From Syngnathus acus (Eukaryota; Chordata; Actinopteri; Syngnathiformes; Syngnathidae), in the NCBI RefSeq assembly GCF_901709675.1, contig NC_051107.1:6140001-6204000 (forward strand): a DNA stretch of 64,000 nucleotides. The letters are read 5' to 3'. The translations under genes were made by a program, and so were the position numbers. Under the pieces are notes generated by a model. That model was given only the letters and a program-made list of their open reading frames with translations, ran no database searches and was not told the origin of the DNA. Below are positions 24,698-36,844 of this stretch, in pieces. Every line of letters starts with the position of its first letter. Position 1 is the stretch's first letter.

Positions 24698-24922
24698 TAA
24701 GCGCGCACCCTCCACCTGTCCACCGCTCGTGGCCATTTACCAAACAAAATAAAAAAACTACAAAAGAGAGGAAAGCACATCTCGGAGGAGTGGGAGAAGA
24801 AGAAAACCACTAGACAGGTAAGATGAGCCCCCGCTGGAGCTGACAGACAAAAGCGGCGAGGAGAGGGCCACCTGGTTCTGTGCCGAGTCCAGTCTCGTTG
24901 GGCTCGTCCCCCCCGCCCGCCA

Positions 24923-26248
24923 TCACTTGAGCATGGCCTTGATGTTGTCGTCGCAGACTATCTCCACGAGCTTCTTGCCGCCCGGGGCCGGGAGGTCCTT
25001 GTCGGCGCCCTGCGGAGGACACGGGAGAAGTCGGCTGGCGTTTGTCACGTGCCACTCAGCCCGGCCGGAAGGCAAAGCCACTAATATCGTTTCATTTGAA
25101 GCGCGTGTGTGTGTGCAAAACTCTCATGCAAACAACTTCTGACCTATTGAGGTTAAATTTAAACCACCGACTGCATGGCAACAACAGCACAGTTGGCACA
25201 AAAAAAAAGGGCTCAGCGGTATTAGCGCAGGGGTCGAGTCCCATGCACCTGGGAACACAAAAGGCCTCTTGTTTGCCAGCAAGAGCTGCTGTGAATGAGC
25301 GACGCCAGTCAGCAGGCTGGAGCATACGCCCCAACGTGGAGACCAGACTGCACTCGACGGGTCTGTTCATGTGGCCTCATCGAGCGGTCGCCGTGTCAAC
25401 CGACCTTTTCTAGCAGGACCTTGACGCAGGCAGCGTGGCCTTCGAGGCAGGCGTACATCAGCGGAGTGAGGTCGTGCTTGTCGGTAGCCTGCGAGGAGGA
25501 CGCTTATTTGAGACGAGAACAAAAATAAGGCGGCGACAAAATTGCGCTTACATTGATGTCTGCTTTCTTGGAGAGGAGGAACTCCACGATGCTCGTCTGG
25601 CCAAAGTCGCACGCCAAGTGGAGGGGCTTCCTGCCGCCTTCCTCCAGGGTCCGGTTGACATCTTCATGCTGAGGGAGGAAGGAGGAAAAAAAAAACATCT
25701 TAAATATGAGCACCTAAATTGATGACATCACTTGTTTAGAGTGCGGACGCAAGTGCCGAAAGCAAAGGCTCAAAACGCCAAAGTGGATCAGTGTGACCGG
25801 CGTAGATCCGGTTACAGCAGGGTCTCAAATGCTAACACCCGATCCCATTGGGAGGCAGTCGTTGAAGACACCGAGCTGGACCTACGGCAAACTCAGATTT
25901 AAACTAATCATTGACTTTCTGTTTATGTTCCTGCGACAGCCAATTTACGGATCCAAACATCACGTTCATCAACAAACAATCCGCCTTGGGAGTCTTACCA
26001 GTTTCCTGCCCACATCACTTGGGCAAGCGTTTAGCGCAACAAATTACTTCCTGCGACATGCAAAGTTTGAAAGCACTGCCCTTGTACTCGACCAGTGTGC
26101 CATTTTTGAAAGTCACTTATCTTGAATTTGTAGTTACCGTTTTTTTCCGTGTATAATACGCAAAATTTAACTAATTTATTGTCCTAAAATCTGGGGTGCG
26201 CATTATACATGGGTACAATTTTTTTTAATTTTTTTTTTTTTAATTTAA

Positions 26249-26279
<31 letters not shown>

Positions 26280-27980
26280 AAATCATGGTACTGGTACGAG
26301 TATTGATTTATGTATTGTTCTCTTGTCATGTTGTGAAAGAATGTGGGTTGAATAAATACCGAAAGAACAATAGTGTGTTTGTACTGTGCTCTGGTCATTT
26401 CGTCAAAGAAGGGATAATAGTCCTCTTCTCTTCTTGACTGACAATGAATGTGATAGTTTAATACAATCAGCAAATAACAAAATGCGTATTACAGGTAATA
26501 TTTTATTTCACAACACTTTGCCTTGTTCCTTTCGTCTCTGCTGTTCACTTCAAACACGCTCCATACGAACGCAATGCTCTCGTATCAGACGCTTGCTCGA
26601 TCACCTGCTCGTTTGCTGTCACAATGTACCCTACACAAATCCGAAACATTTGTTGCGGCTCCGAGTCACGACGAGGGGCAAGTTTTGGTTTCCAAGGGTG
26701 TTTTTATTCCTCTTCAACGTCTCTCCCATACAGAGCCGCCTTTTTCACATGTCCGCACGTCACTTTCCTCTCTTTTCATCTGATCGCGGTGGTGCCTTTA
26801 CGGGCAGTCGGAGAAATCAACGCCAACAAAAAAAATACATCCAGCCTAGTTAAGACCATACCAAAGACTATAAAAATGGGACCCATTGCCTCCCTGCGTG
26901 TGTGACGATCATTGGGACTTAAAAAAAAAAAAAAAATAAATAAAAAAATTGGGTGCGTATTATACATGGGTACAGGCTTTTTTCCAGCATCAACATGCCA
27001 TTGTTAGGGTGCGTATTATACATGGGGGCGTATTATACACGGAAAAAAACGGTAATTCAATTGTGCTGACTGGTATGACAATGTTCTCAGCTACGAACCG
27101 ACCTAACCGGTAACGCCACCATCGTGCATTAAACAGAGGCCAGCTAAGCAGAATGAAACTCCAGCTGGTCATTATGGCAGTTGTAGATCACGTTTGGCTC
27201 GGCAGGCGCGTGCGGCCTCTGACGTTTCAGGTAGCTAAATGACAGATCTAATATTTGCAAATCATCCCAACAGTTAATCAGAAAATTACAAAAACAAAAG
27301 ACACACGAGAGGTGGCGGCACTTGTCACGTTCCAAATGTGACTTAATAGTTATTGTGAGCCAGATTCAACGCTATCTTGCACCTACAAGGAATGCAGAGA
27401 TTTTGCTTTTCTGACAGCCACTGTGGAGGGGTCACACATTAATCGTCATACTAGTTACTTATGTTAATAGCCTAAGCAAGCATATCACATATACTGTATG
27501 TATAGCATTTAACGATGGATTTTCTGTTCATAGAAGTGACCACAAAGGCTGGAAAGTGACGGCAGGTCCGTTCCTGTCAGCGACGTCGCCCCACAGCACG
27601 TCACAATGCTAAAGCTAAGCGACCTACCGAACTGCTGATATCCAAACATTCACAGTAAAAAAAAAAAAAAAAACTCGTATTTTGACCTGACAGCTAGAAA
27701 GCACATTAAAGACATGATGTGACAGTTCCATCCCCGCAATTAAAAGGCTCACGAATCAACTTAGTGACGCTAGCCAAGCGTGGCTAACGTCAGCATGCTA
27801 AGGCACTTTTTCGCACGTCGGCCACTTGTCGGAGGAGCATTAACCTCGCCTGAGTGACTCCACCGGCATCGGATTGTCCCCCCTCTCTTTTCGGCACCGG
27901 TCTCTTACCGTCTTCAGCATGGATTGCACCTCTTCCAAGTCGCCGGTTTTCAGCGCCCAAGTCAAATCTTTGTCCCCCAT
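24923..27980 (-). CDS. mtpn: myotrophin-family ankyrin protein (4 coding exons)
   Basis: Coding exons are 27909-27980, 25552-25668, 25405-25488 and 24923-25009. All junctions are GT-AG and phase 0, giving 119 residues (human MTPN 118). The product is almost all ankyrin repeats. It starts [18 protein letters not shown], followed by [43 protein letters not shown] and VLLEKGADKD. Myotrophin (V-1) is a small cytosolic/nuclear protein that binds the actin-capping protein CapZ and blocks barbed-end capping. The fold and length are intact, but the sequence departs strongly from the nearly invariant vertebrate form: an extra Glu in LEEGG, and a C-terminus [17 protein letters not shown] where other vertebrates have an FEA..AIKALL-type end. 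Synteny with fam180a supports the mtpn locus; a teleost whole-genome-duplicate copy is a fair alternative. Confidence 0.88.
26137..27052. mobile_element. 916-bp TA-flanked MITE (cgtgtataatacg ends)
   Basis: The left end ccgtttttttccgtgtataa and the right end ttatacacggaaaaaaacgg are near-perfect inverted repeats, each flanked by TA (26135-26136 and 27053-27054). Subterminal 'gcgtattatacatgggtac' boxes occur in inverted pairs near each end. No transposase motif is visible in the interior, so the copy is non-autonomous. It lies in mtpn intron 1 and hosts a nested SINE fragment. Confidence 0.85.
26853..26935 (+). mobile_element. internally deleted SINE nested in the MITE
   Basis: The sequence runs cataccaaagactataaaaa, tgggacccattgcctccctgc and then directly gtgtgtgacgatcattggga before an A-tail. 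The fuller copy at 49629-49880 has about 150 bp between 'ctccctgc' and 'gtgtgtg', so those bases are missing here. The A-run after gggactt would be its 3' tail. Confidence 0.75.
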
Positions 27981-28018
27981 TTTGTGCGTGCGCTGCTCAA
28001 AAGTGGTGTTACCCAAAA

Positions 28019-28270
28019 AATAAAAAAGTTAGCTTAGTTGCTAGCGGAGGGGAAAGTCTCCCTGTCGTCGCGGACAGGTTCAAAGCAACCCTCTCGACGT
28101 AAAAGAATGAGGGACGGGATTTCGTTCGAATCTGACGGTAACAAAAATACGGAAGGAAGCTGGAAAAAGGCTGAAAATAAATCAGCAAGGGGGTGTGGGG
28201 GGGATGCAAGTTAGCAGAAAGGGATCCGCCTTTCGAACGAGCACTTCCGTTGTCGTCACCCGGAAGTTAA
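28019..28270 (-). promoter_or_regulatory. mtpn: myotrophin gene promoter / 5' UTR region
   Basis: A CpG-rich stretch directly upstream of the ATG at 27980. Two ETS-type sites face each other at its upstream edge: cacttccg (28242-28249) and ccggaagt (28260-28267), separated by ttgtcgtca. TATA-less promoters with paired ETS/GABP motifs near the start site are typical of housekeeping vertebrate genes. The start site itself is not determined. Confidence 0.5.
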
Positions 28271-30629
28271 CCCTGAAAAAAGGGGACACGAGTTATTTAC
28301 ATTAATTATTATTATGATTATTTAGTATACTCGTTCCACATGTTTCATTACTATGGCGATACCAATAGTAACACAATTAAAAAATGTAATTCTGGTCTTG
28401 TAGAACAATAATTACATTCACTTTTGGAACAGTACAACGGTTTAGAATTATAATATTACAGTAATTGCATTAATATGAAAGAAAATATGCAATTTTTATA
28501 GCATTTCAATTACTACACAAATCCTGACTACTAAAAATTACTATCAGATAATATAACTGCAACATAAACAGAATGAATTTGGATTTATATTCACAGAATA
28601 ATAGACTTTTTGCTTTCTACAACATGTCACAAAATCACAAACGTAACAACATCACAAACGTAAGAACACAAATATAGCAGCTAATAATACAAAAGGAAAA
28701 GCACATGCAGTACCTCTTAGGTGTCCGTTTGCAGCCACGTGATGAATGTCATCAAAATCCTTGGAATATCGATTCAAATGGACAGGCAGGGGCAGAGCAA
28801 ACAGTTATGACTACCTTGACCGGTTCAAGCTGAAGAAAGAGTGGGAAACGACTCTTTGCGATAGCATCGCGCCTCCATTTCCTGTGTGCTAACCTCGTTC
28901 CCCGGACAAAGGCCAGCAGCGTTCGTCTGCTGGACCCTGACACCGATGTTGCTGCGCTATCGTAAGACGGGATCGGCCGCTCCCCTCAAAACAAAAGCAA
29001 TCTAACCGGCGCATTAAGAGGACTATCACCATTTTGCAATTTTAAATTAAAGTGCTTCCTATAGACACTTTTACAAGTTGACATGTCATCTAAATCGATG
29101 GTGCAACTTGATAAGGTCTCAGGAGCGCCTGTCTCGGTTTGTCAATGCCTCACTGTGGCCTTCGATGGATTAGGAGATCTTTAATTCTACAGTGGCTTCA
29201 TAATACTGTATTTTTTTTTCCAAAGCGGTGCAAACGGTCGTGGCTCTGTGGTTGGGGGGGGGAGCAGAAGTAATTTACTGCAGTGATTTAGTAATTACTT
29301 TCCTTTTTGTCCTCGTGCTTTTGGATTCTGCCTAGCAACAGGTGACAGCCCAAATGTGTTAAGGCTTGGGTGTGGCGAAGAATTCAATTCAATACTTTAC
29401 TCGGGTGCTCCCCAGTCAAAGGAATTTGCGGTGAGCTATTTCCAAGTTTTCTGTGGCATTTCTTGACTGTGGTTGAGTTCATTTCAGTTAGAAGTTAAAT
29501 GTTGAAAAGTGGCAAGACAACATGGCTGTTAGAGACACAAGCAGCCACCCCGGCGCAGGTAATTGAATTCATGTATTCGCGGCAGCGGTGAGGTTTCTGC
29601 CTGAGCAAAGTCCTAAAGTGATTCTTCCCGTCTGTGCAACGGCACGCCGCCTCCATTTTTCAATCCATTAGCGGCGCTCGGGCGGCCGCGCTACACTACG
29701 CAAGGTTGGTCACCGTAATACACGACGCCATTTCGACACAACCTCCGGGGGAGGGGCCGGGCTTACCTCCCGCCGAGCGCATCCGCCATTTCTATTCAAT
29801 TAGAACTCCCCGCGGCCTTTCGGCACTGCCATAACTGATGCTCCGACGTCGCAATTATACAATTGAGTCGACTACTTCCACATGCACGACTTATTTCGGG
29901 ATTCAATCAGTCTGTACGCAATAACAATATCAAGTCGTAATCCGGTGAACGTGTTGAGTCACTAATGCAACTCATATTGAATTAATGTGCATGGTAATGG
30001 GAAGCAAAAAAAAAAAAAAAAAAAAGGTCTCCCCACGAAAACAATGCATCCATTTTGATTTCATTATGCTGTCCATACTATCTCATTACAATTCATTACA
30101 ACTGAATTGTACTCATTCTAAGACATTTAGTTGCATTTGATCTGCATCAACTCAAAGTTAAAGCTTTGGAAAAGAAAAATGACACGCGTAGGAAAGAAGC
30201 TCTAAAACCATAATTATAATTAGGCTTTCTTCATATTAAATCAACATTTTTTGTTGTAATATTGCACCTCACCCTTTTTCTTCAATCAATTTTACGCCAC
30301 TGCACTTTGAAATGACAAACAGTTGAGTAATTACATGCAGATATGAATGTCTATTATAAACATGATAGGCCTCTTGATTTTTTGACAAGGCTTTTTAACC
30401 ACTAGATTGGGTTTTTAACTAAGTCAACGTTGGAATTGTATGACTTTTATTGACGCGGGCGCTTTTAATTTATTTTCCACGTTAAGCACTAAGAAGGGAA
30501 GCGGGCCCGCATCTTTCATTCCCAGCTGGCAATTTCGAGTGTGCTGTGGTGGAGTGAGTGGACGAGCAACATCTTGGAATACAGCCTTTAAAATACCGCA
30601 ACTTTGGGCTGAGAGAGAAGCAATAATAT

Positions 30630-30631
<2 letters not shown>

Positions 30632-30672
<41 letters not shown>
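30632..30672. repeat. (ta)n microsatellite
   Basis: About 20 TA dinucleotides without interruption. Confidence 0.95.
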
Positions 30673-30676
<4 letters not shown>

Positions 30677-30922
30677 CACACAGAAAACTACACAAGGGCG
30701 CAAGAGGAAACAAGTTATGAATAATTTTCCACTCAGTAGAGCTTTCCACGACCGGGTGCCATCAAGCAAAAGTGTCTCAAATCTCCACTGAGGGCTGCAA
30801 TGCGGAGATAAAGGTGTATTACCCACCAATGCAATGGACTCCAATGCGAGGAAGATGATGATGTAAAGTGGTCGGCGACGACCTAAAGCGCTCTGAATAG
30901 CTCATTTGCGGTTCAATGGAAG

Positions 30923-30937
30923 GGCGCCCTCTAGAGG
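30923..30937 (-). promoter_or_regulatory. candidate CTCF motif (minus orientation)
   Basis: The reverse strand reads cctctagagggcgcc, agreeing with the CTCF core at 14 of 15 positions by eye. It is the best such match I noticed in the window. It lies about 2.7 kb upstream of the myotrophin promoter. Confidence 0.4.
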
Positions 30938-33900
30938 ACAAGCCTGGTGACAAGTGACCGTGCAAATGTGTTTTAAGGTTTGGTTGACAGGTGAATTCTG
31001 TCCAGCAACAAGTGACATGTTATAAAAATGGTGCAGGGTCAGCGTGGTTTTCTTACATGCTACCAAATTGAGACACTACAAAAAAAAACAGGTGCTCACA
31101 GTTCACCTATCTCACCCGCCATCATGATCCCATATGGAGACCCCTCATCCATCACTCGGACGTCCACTCTCTTCCCTGAACACGCCTGACGCTGGGAGGT
31201 TGGAGGGGTCTCGTGCGCCCCCGTGGAAAGACCTGATAGGATGTGACAAGTTTATTAGGCACAAATCAGGCGGGTGCGGCCACCACCCCGCCCCGTCACG
31301 ATGTTCTCCCCCCGTGCTGGCTTTTCATCTGTCTCGGTTTTATTCAAAGCCGCTGGGCCTTTCCGTGATATCGGTGCCAGGGAAGAGACACCTTGGTGGA
31401 TTCACAAGGCGGCTTGCCCTTTTTTTTAAGCTTTGGGTTTATTACCCCCAGAACAAGCCAAGTTGAAAAAAGTGCAGTGGGATTGACAGATCGCTGCATT
31501 AAAAAGCCCTAAAAGCGACAACGGCGGTGTTCTGTGACTGTGAGGAGAAACTCAATGAGCGGCTGGAAGCCGATCAATCGTCGCGAGGGAGGTTTATCCG
31601 CAACATCTCCGCAATTTGCTGCCGTTCGATTAAAGACTCAGCAGATAAAAGGCACCAAATTGAGCGTTTTTTCTTTTTTTGCCTCGGAGGTGAATATCAA
31701 GTGGCTACTTTGCTAATGAGCTAAATGAGGCTGCCACTGAGTACTGACGAGGAGTAATTTTTCCTAAATTTGCCCTAAAAAATGCCAGGAGGAGGGAGTC
31801 TTCGACCCGTGTGCCTTTGGTGAAAACGATTAATTTGACGATTACAGACTTTTGTTTTCAATGAAGCATTTGTTTTCTTTCTTTCCTTCCAAGGTGACCT
31901 CCAGAAGCAAACAGATGCTCCAAACAAAGAGCAGCGATAGCAAAGACGGAAGCCACCCCCCGGGGAGTCCAGCCCCCCCCCCGAACGATAAAGTTCGAGC
32001 AAATCTTTGTTGAGATTCGCTGACGTCATCAGATAGGCATTTCATTAAGGTGAGGTGGGCTAATGAGGCGACAAGTTGTTGACATTTTGACGACTATCAC
32101 GCTCGGCAATATTCCGGAGCTTAACGATGGGTACGGAGAAGTTTAAATGTGTGTACCTCATCCTGCTGAGAGTCTGTTCCTATTCCTGTATTTCCACCGG
32201 CTAGCCCGAGGACTGGAGTGTGCATACGTGGCGTTGCTTTTGTTCCATGGCATGACAGTGCGGGCTCTTTTGCATAATTGTAATTACAGCAGTGGGCCAA
32301 AGTCTGACGGAGCCCGCAGGTAGCGATGAGATGAGAAGCTTTTCTTTCCGCTTAAAACTGCCGTCTCGGGAAAAGCGCCGGCTTGTTCCAGGTGGGCTAC
32401 CGCTCTGCCGTAATGACACTTTGTGCCAGATTATTTTCTTAGGGGGGGTGAAAATCAGATGTGATTTTATTCCTGCTGACCGAAACCTTTTTTCAAGACT
32501 TTCCAACCGAGCGTGCTTATTACTAGCGGGCCTTTTCCGGCTGAACACACCTCGCGGCTAATGAGCTAAAGTCGCATTTCACAAACAGCATCTGGAAATT
32601 TGGCAAGCGAGAAAGCGGGAAAGTAGGCAGCGGGTGACCAAATTGTATGTAACCTTCATTCCCAGATCAGCAAGCTCGACACATTTCAGCCTTTTTCTGG
32701 CGGGTGATTAGGAGCCTTTGAAGGAGGCCGATTGACATCGTTTTCATGTGCTGATTAGCCGAGGCGCTTTTCTGGGAAGTGACTCGGGAACCACAAAAAA
32801 ATTCATTTTGTATCAGCCAACTTGGCTCAGAGGGTGGGCGCAAAAAACGCAGTGTCAAAAGAACAGAGTTAACTTCTAGCGCAGAGATTACCAAACTGGT
32901 GCGCCGGCTCATTTATTAAGAGTCACAATGTATCGTTGATTTTTTTTCACCCCGATCTTGGTCAAATTATTTATTCCGCTCTTCGGAGCGAGACCAGTGA
33001 GTGCATTTCAACCATTTTCGCCTCGACTGTTTCGAGGCTGAATGCATCATATCTGTGGAAGTTTGGCTGCGTTCATTGCTTCTACCCTGAGATTTTTTTG
33101 GGGGGAGGATTTGTGGGTAAAAAAGGCGAATATCGGATTGTCACTTTGGCGCCCCGTGGGAAAAGGGAACCCTTGGCAGCGACGCCTGGAGCCAATTAGC
33201 CACAGCTAGCTCCATAAAATCGTTTGTTGTTTTGTCTTTTGGTGTACGACAGGAGGCCTTTGTTTTGCTACCTGGGTGAGTATTTCCCAGCATCTCCTCC
33301 AGGAGGCTTATCATTGTACGTTTGTGTGCGTGTGTGTTGCTAAGCCTGCTAAATTTAGCCTGTCGAATATGTGCAGGACTCTCTCTTTACTCCCAATCGA
33401 TACTGGATGCACCTACGGGGACTTACCGAGCAAAATGGCTGCGGGCAAAGTCCCTTCCCACCCGTTTTCTATATATAAAACTGGCCTGGCATATAATGAA
33501 AAACATTACCTGCCACTGGGGTACATAACGCACGAGTTATGGAGCGCCGCTGCGAAGAATGATCCAATTACACCAATTGTATTTTTACACGGGCACAAGT
33601 GGGGGGGGGGGGTCATTTATCTTGACACTGGGATACAGTTAAATCATAGCTTTGCTTTGAGATAAAGTTGGCCCAAATCATTTGATAATAACCAGTAAAA
33701 AAAAGTCGGAATAGGCCCATCTGACTTGCCTCACTGGCGGGTTTGTTGGCTGAGGCCCAACTTGAGAGTTTCCGCGCAGCTAAGTAAATATGACAAACCG
33801 GTCAGCGTCCAGGCTTTGACTCTGAAGTAAAAGTCAGTGTCATACCTATTGTGATGTCACAACATGGCTAATTTACAAAATCATTGACATAGTAACCACT

Positions 33901-34524
33901 CAAGCTGAGCTGGGTGAAGATCCAGAACCAATTCCAAGCAGACAATTTTGTCTGACACACTACTTAAAAGGTAAGCTTGGCTGCATTGAGTTTCACTGGA
34001 TTCCAAAAAAGTATGGGGTCAAAGTTAGCGATTGCTTCACGGCGGGCTAATATAGGTAACGTGGGAGTTTTGACAGTTTTGGCATATTCTGACGAAAGCA
34101 GACTTTTTTTTTTTATATATATGCGGTATTAAGGCACCTGGGAATCGTTTAAATGTGGGAAATTTTGCTGAGAAAGTCCGGGCTAGCTAATGAAGCGGGC
34201 TTGCTATCTGGCTGACTAATGAACGAGTTGAGGCCGGTTGAAAAACGAGCTGACTGGCTGCGGAAAATAAAAGGGATTCCTTCGCTCTGATTTCAGTGAT
34301 TGATTTCGCTCCTCAATTCCCCTCCTTTCAATTCTTCTCCCTTCTTTAATTTGCTTTTTTGCTCGCGGTCGATGCGGCCCAAATGTAGTCAGGTACGCGT
34401 GTCAATTAAACGAGGCTCTAATGGCACTCGAGCGAGGTCACCGCTTAAATTAGCTTAAGCAGCGGCTTGGAAATGAAGGCCATTTCAAATCAATCAATAC
34501 ACCTAGATTTTTTTTTTGTTTTCA

Positions 34525-34930
34525 TGTGGTTCTGCTCGACATCGGCGAAAGCGAGTTTTGTGGCGACCTGAACTTTGAAGCGGGGACATTAAAGGCGCTC
34601 GGTCTGCGCCGTCCTGGAGCGTCGCCGGACTCGCCTGCTATTCTTCCCCCGGTTGGGCGTCCGGGCCTGGCTGGCGGCCACCCCAGCTCGCCCGGCCGTG
34701 CCTTCCATTCTTCTGGCGGACGTTCGATCGCTGGACATCAACATGCCTGCTGAGTTTGTGATCTCCGGGCTGTTGGGGTCCTGAACTCTCTCCCCGTTGT
34801 TTTACTTGTGTGTTAATCGTGTGCTGTGTCTCGTCACCGTGGGATAGGGGGAACGGTATTTCGGTTTCTTTGTGTGTCCTAGCATGAAGGAATTGACAAT
34901 AAAGCTGATTCTGATTCTGATTCTGATTTT
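34525..34930 (+). mobile_element. internally deleted L2/CR1-like LINE remnant
   Basis: At 34698-34742 the plus strand encodes VPSILLADVRSLDIN, closely resembling the first residues of the L2/CR1-group endonuclease ORF, then stops at 34784. Within about 120 bp comes a LINE 3' tail, gaattgacaataaagctgat, followed by (attctg)n at about 34907-34927. All of the endonuclease core and the reverse transcriptase is absent. The 5' GC-rich part (34560-34700) may be the element's 5' UTR. Confidence 0.65.
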
Positions 34931-36800
34931 ATTTCAATATCAAGTGCTAAATATATCACGGATATTATCATATTATATTGAGATATTATACAGGACTTTC
35001 TGTTAGGCTCCTTCCCGTGTTGGGGATGCTGGCTAAGAGAACGCAAACAACTCTTATGAGCCCTAGACAGCCGTTGTTATGATACACTTGGATGCAAATG
35101 GCATGCAAATGAGGAAGCGTGGAGGAATTGGGGGGAAGGAAAAGGCTTTGGAGCAATTAAAATGATGTGCTCTTTGTAAGAGTCCAACACCTAGGGTGAA
35201 TCCCATAACTTTTTAATAACCCCCGCAACACAACACAACGCCGGGCAACTTTCTGCCTCCCAGCGTGACTTTTTGACCCAGGCGGAAGATTGCGGAGGGT
35301 TGCGTGATATATATAAAAATATATATTCATTCATCACACAGATGAATACTGCCTATTTTTTCCTGGTATCCATTATGCAGCTATAACATGCCATTTTGGG
35401 ACTATTGCCTGGCTTGCCCTTTGACATTCAGGACGGATAAACTGATTAAGAAAAAATATATATCTGCTTCCATCAGTGTGCGATCAGAACAAGTTCATAA
35501 CAAAAGGTCAACGTCGGCGCTCCGAGGCGTTCGCCTGATTTATTGATCGTAGTGTACGAGGTGAGCTGAGCTACGGCAGGGTGAAGGAGCTCCTGGGGGA
35601 TAAACAGCGAGGCTGTGGGCTTTAATTGCACGCCGAATACCGGCCGGGATTTGCCAAGAAACTATTATTGCATCACTTCTGCAAGCACACATAATGATGA
35701 AAACTCGGAATTTAGTGCCAGCCATCTGTCTACCGCACAATGTTCGTGTTTGGTAATGTCGACTAGAAATGAGGGAAAACATTCCTCTGATGGTGGCATT
35801 TTGGATTTCATTCCCCCAAAAATATCACTCAAGCGACGGTCTACCACAAATAATTCTAACATGTTCGACCCAAATTTTAAGAACGAATTTGAACAAAAAG
35901 TATCAAAGATGTAACTGATTCAAAATGGAGCTGAACTTGCCCCCATCCGTCTCGTATACGAGGTCCCAATTTTGTAGCAGACAATCTCTCGAGTTATAGT
36001 TCGTCTTTGAACTCTAAAATGCGCTTCACACCAAAATGGCAGACATCTTGTCTTTCAGGCCTGGCTGCGAGACTTTTTCTTTTTTGTTTCGGTCTACTTT
36101 TGACAGCCACGGCCACCAAATTTCACTTGACAAGTATGCCGACGAGACGCCCTTGCGCAAAGGACGCAGATGTCCAATATGCGAGTTTTGCGACCTTCAG
36201 CTTTGGCTTGATGCAAAATGGCAGCCATGTCGGTTCATTTAAAAGCAATATGAGCCTGTGAGGACGCCTGGCACGCTTATCTGTACGCGGGCAGCCTTTT
36301 TCCTTCCAGGAACGCATCATCACAGCCCAATACTGCCGCAATGACTTTTCAACAAAACCAATGGCATTAAGCACTGCGGGAGATAAGCAAAGAGAGCATG
36401 CGTGAAATAGACAAACAAAGAGAAGGGAGGGTTTCGGGCAGCCGGCAGTGGAGTTAATCTTACTCTGCGGCCGGATTAGGAGTCACGCTTGTGTTTTCTC
36501 CAAGAAAGAGAAGGCGGCGAAGGGCTCGCGTGTGAACAACAACCCCGACAAGGGGCCACTCCAGGCCGGGAAAAACAGGCAGACGTTAGCTTGTGGCGCT
36601 TTTCATTTCACGCAGCCTTTGCTTGCCGTTGTCACGCACGTTGAGCATCGATCCGCCCTGGCATTGCCAGCGCACGTTCCTGTTCCTGTGTGAAATTTAA
36701 AGCGACATCTGGATCTCCAGGTTCACTGTCCACAAGATCGGAGAGCGGAGCAAACCCCATATAAAATCGCAAATTGATCTTGTAAATGCCCTCAGTTGGT

Positions 36801-36844
36801 GTACTGAGAAACATAATCCTGCGTACTGAGAAACATAATCCTGC
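36801..36844. repeat. perfect 22-bp tandem duplication
   Basis: gtactgagaaacataatcct plus gc is repeated twice, head to tail, without mismatch. Confidence 0.9.

Larger units (their letters stand above)
28271..34520. other. gene desert, left part
   Basis: No coding exon is supported here. The left third is AT-rich. A (ta)n microsatellite lies at 30632-30672, an A-run at 30007, and a CTCF-like motif in minus orientation at 30923. The rest looks like unique sequence rich in TAAT words. Confidence 0.5.

Noticed and set aside
25205-25260. tRNA gene, because of an 'agcgcaggggtcgagtcccatg' stretch
   Set aside because: Only a B-box-like string is present; no acceptor stem, anticodon arm or A box can be drawn.
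26386-26853. 155-codon frame as a transposase
   Set aside because: No transposase motif (no DDE/D spacing, no HTH that I can recognise) and it lies inside a non-autonomous MITE.
33276-33665. 129-codon plus-strand frame
   Set aside because: No domain or conserved motif recognised; composition is that of the surrounding non-coding DNA.
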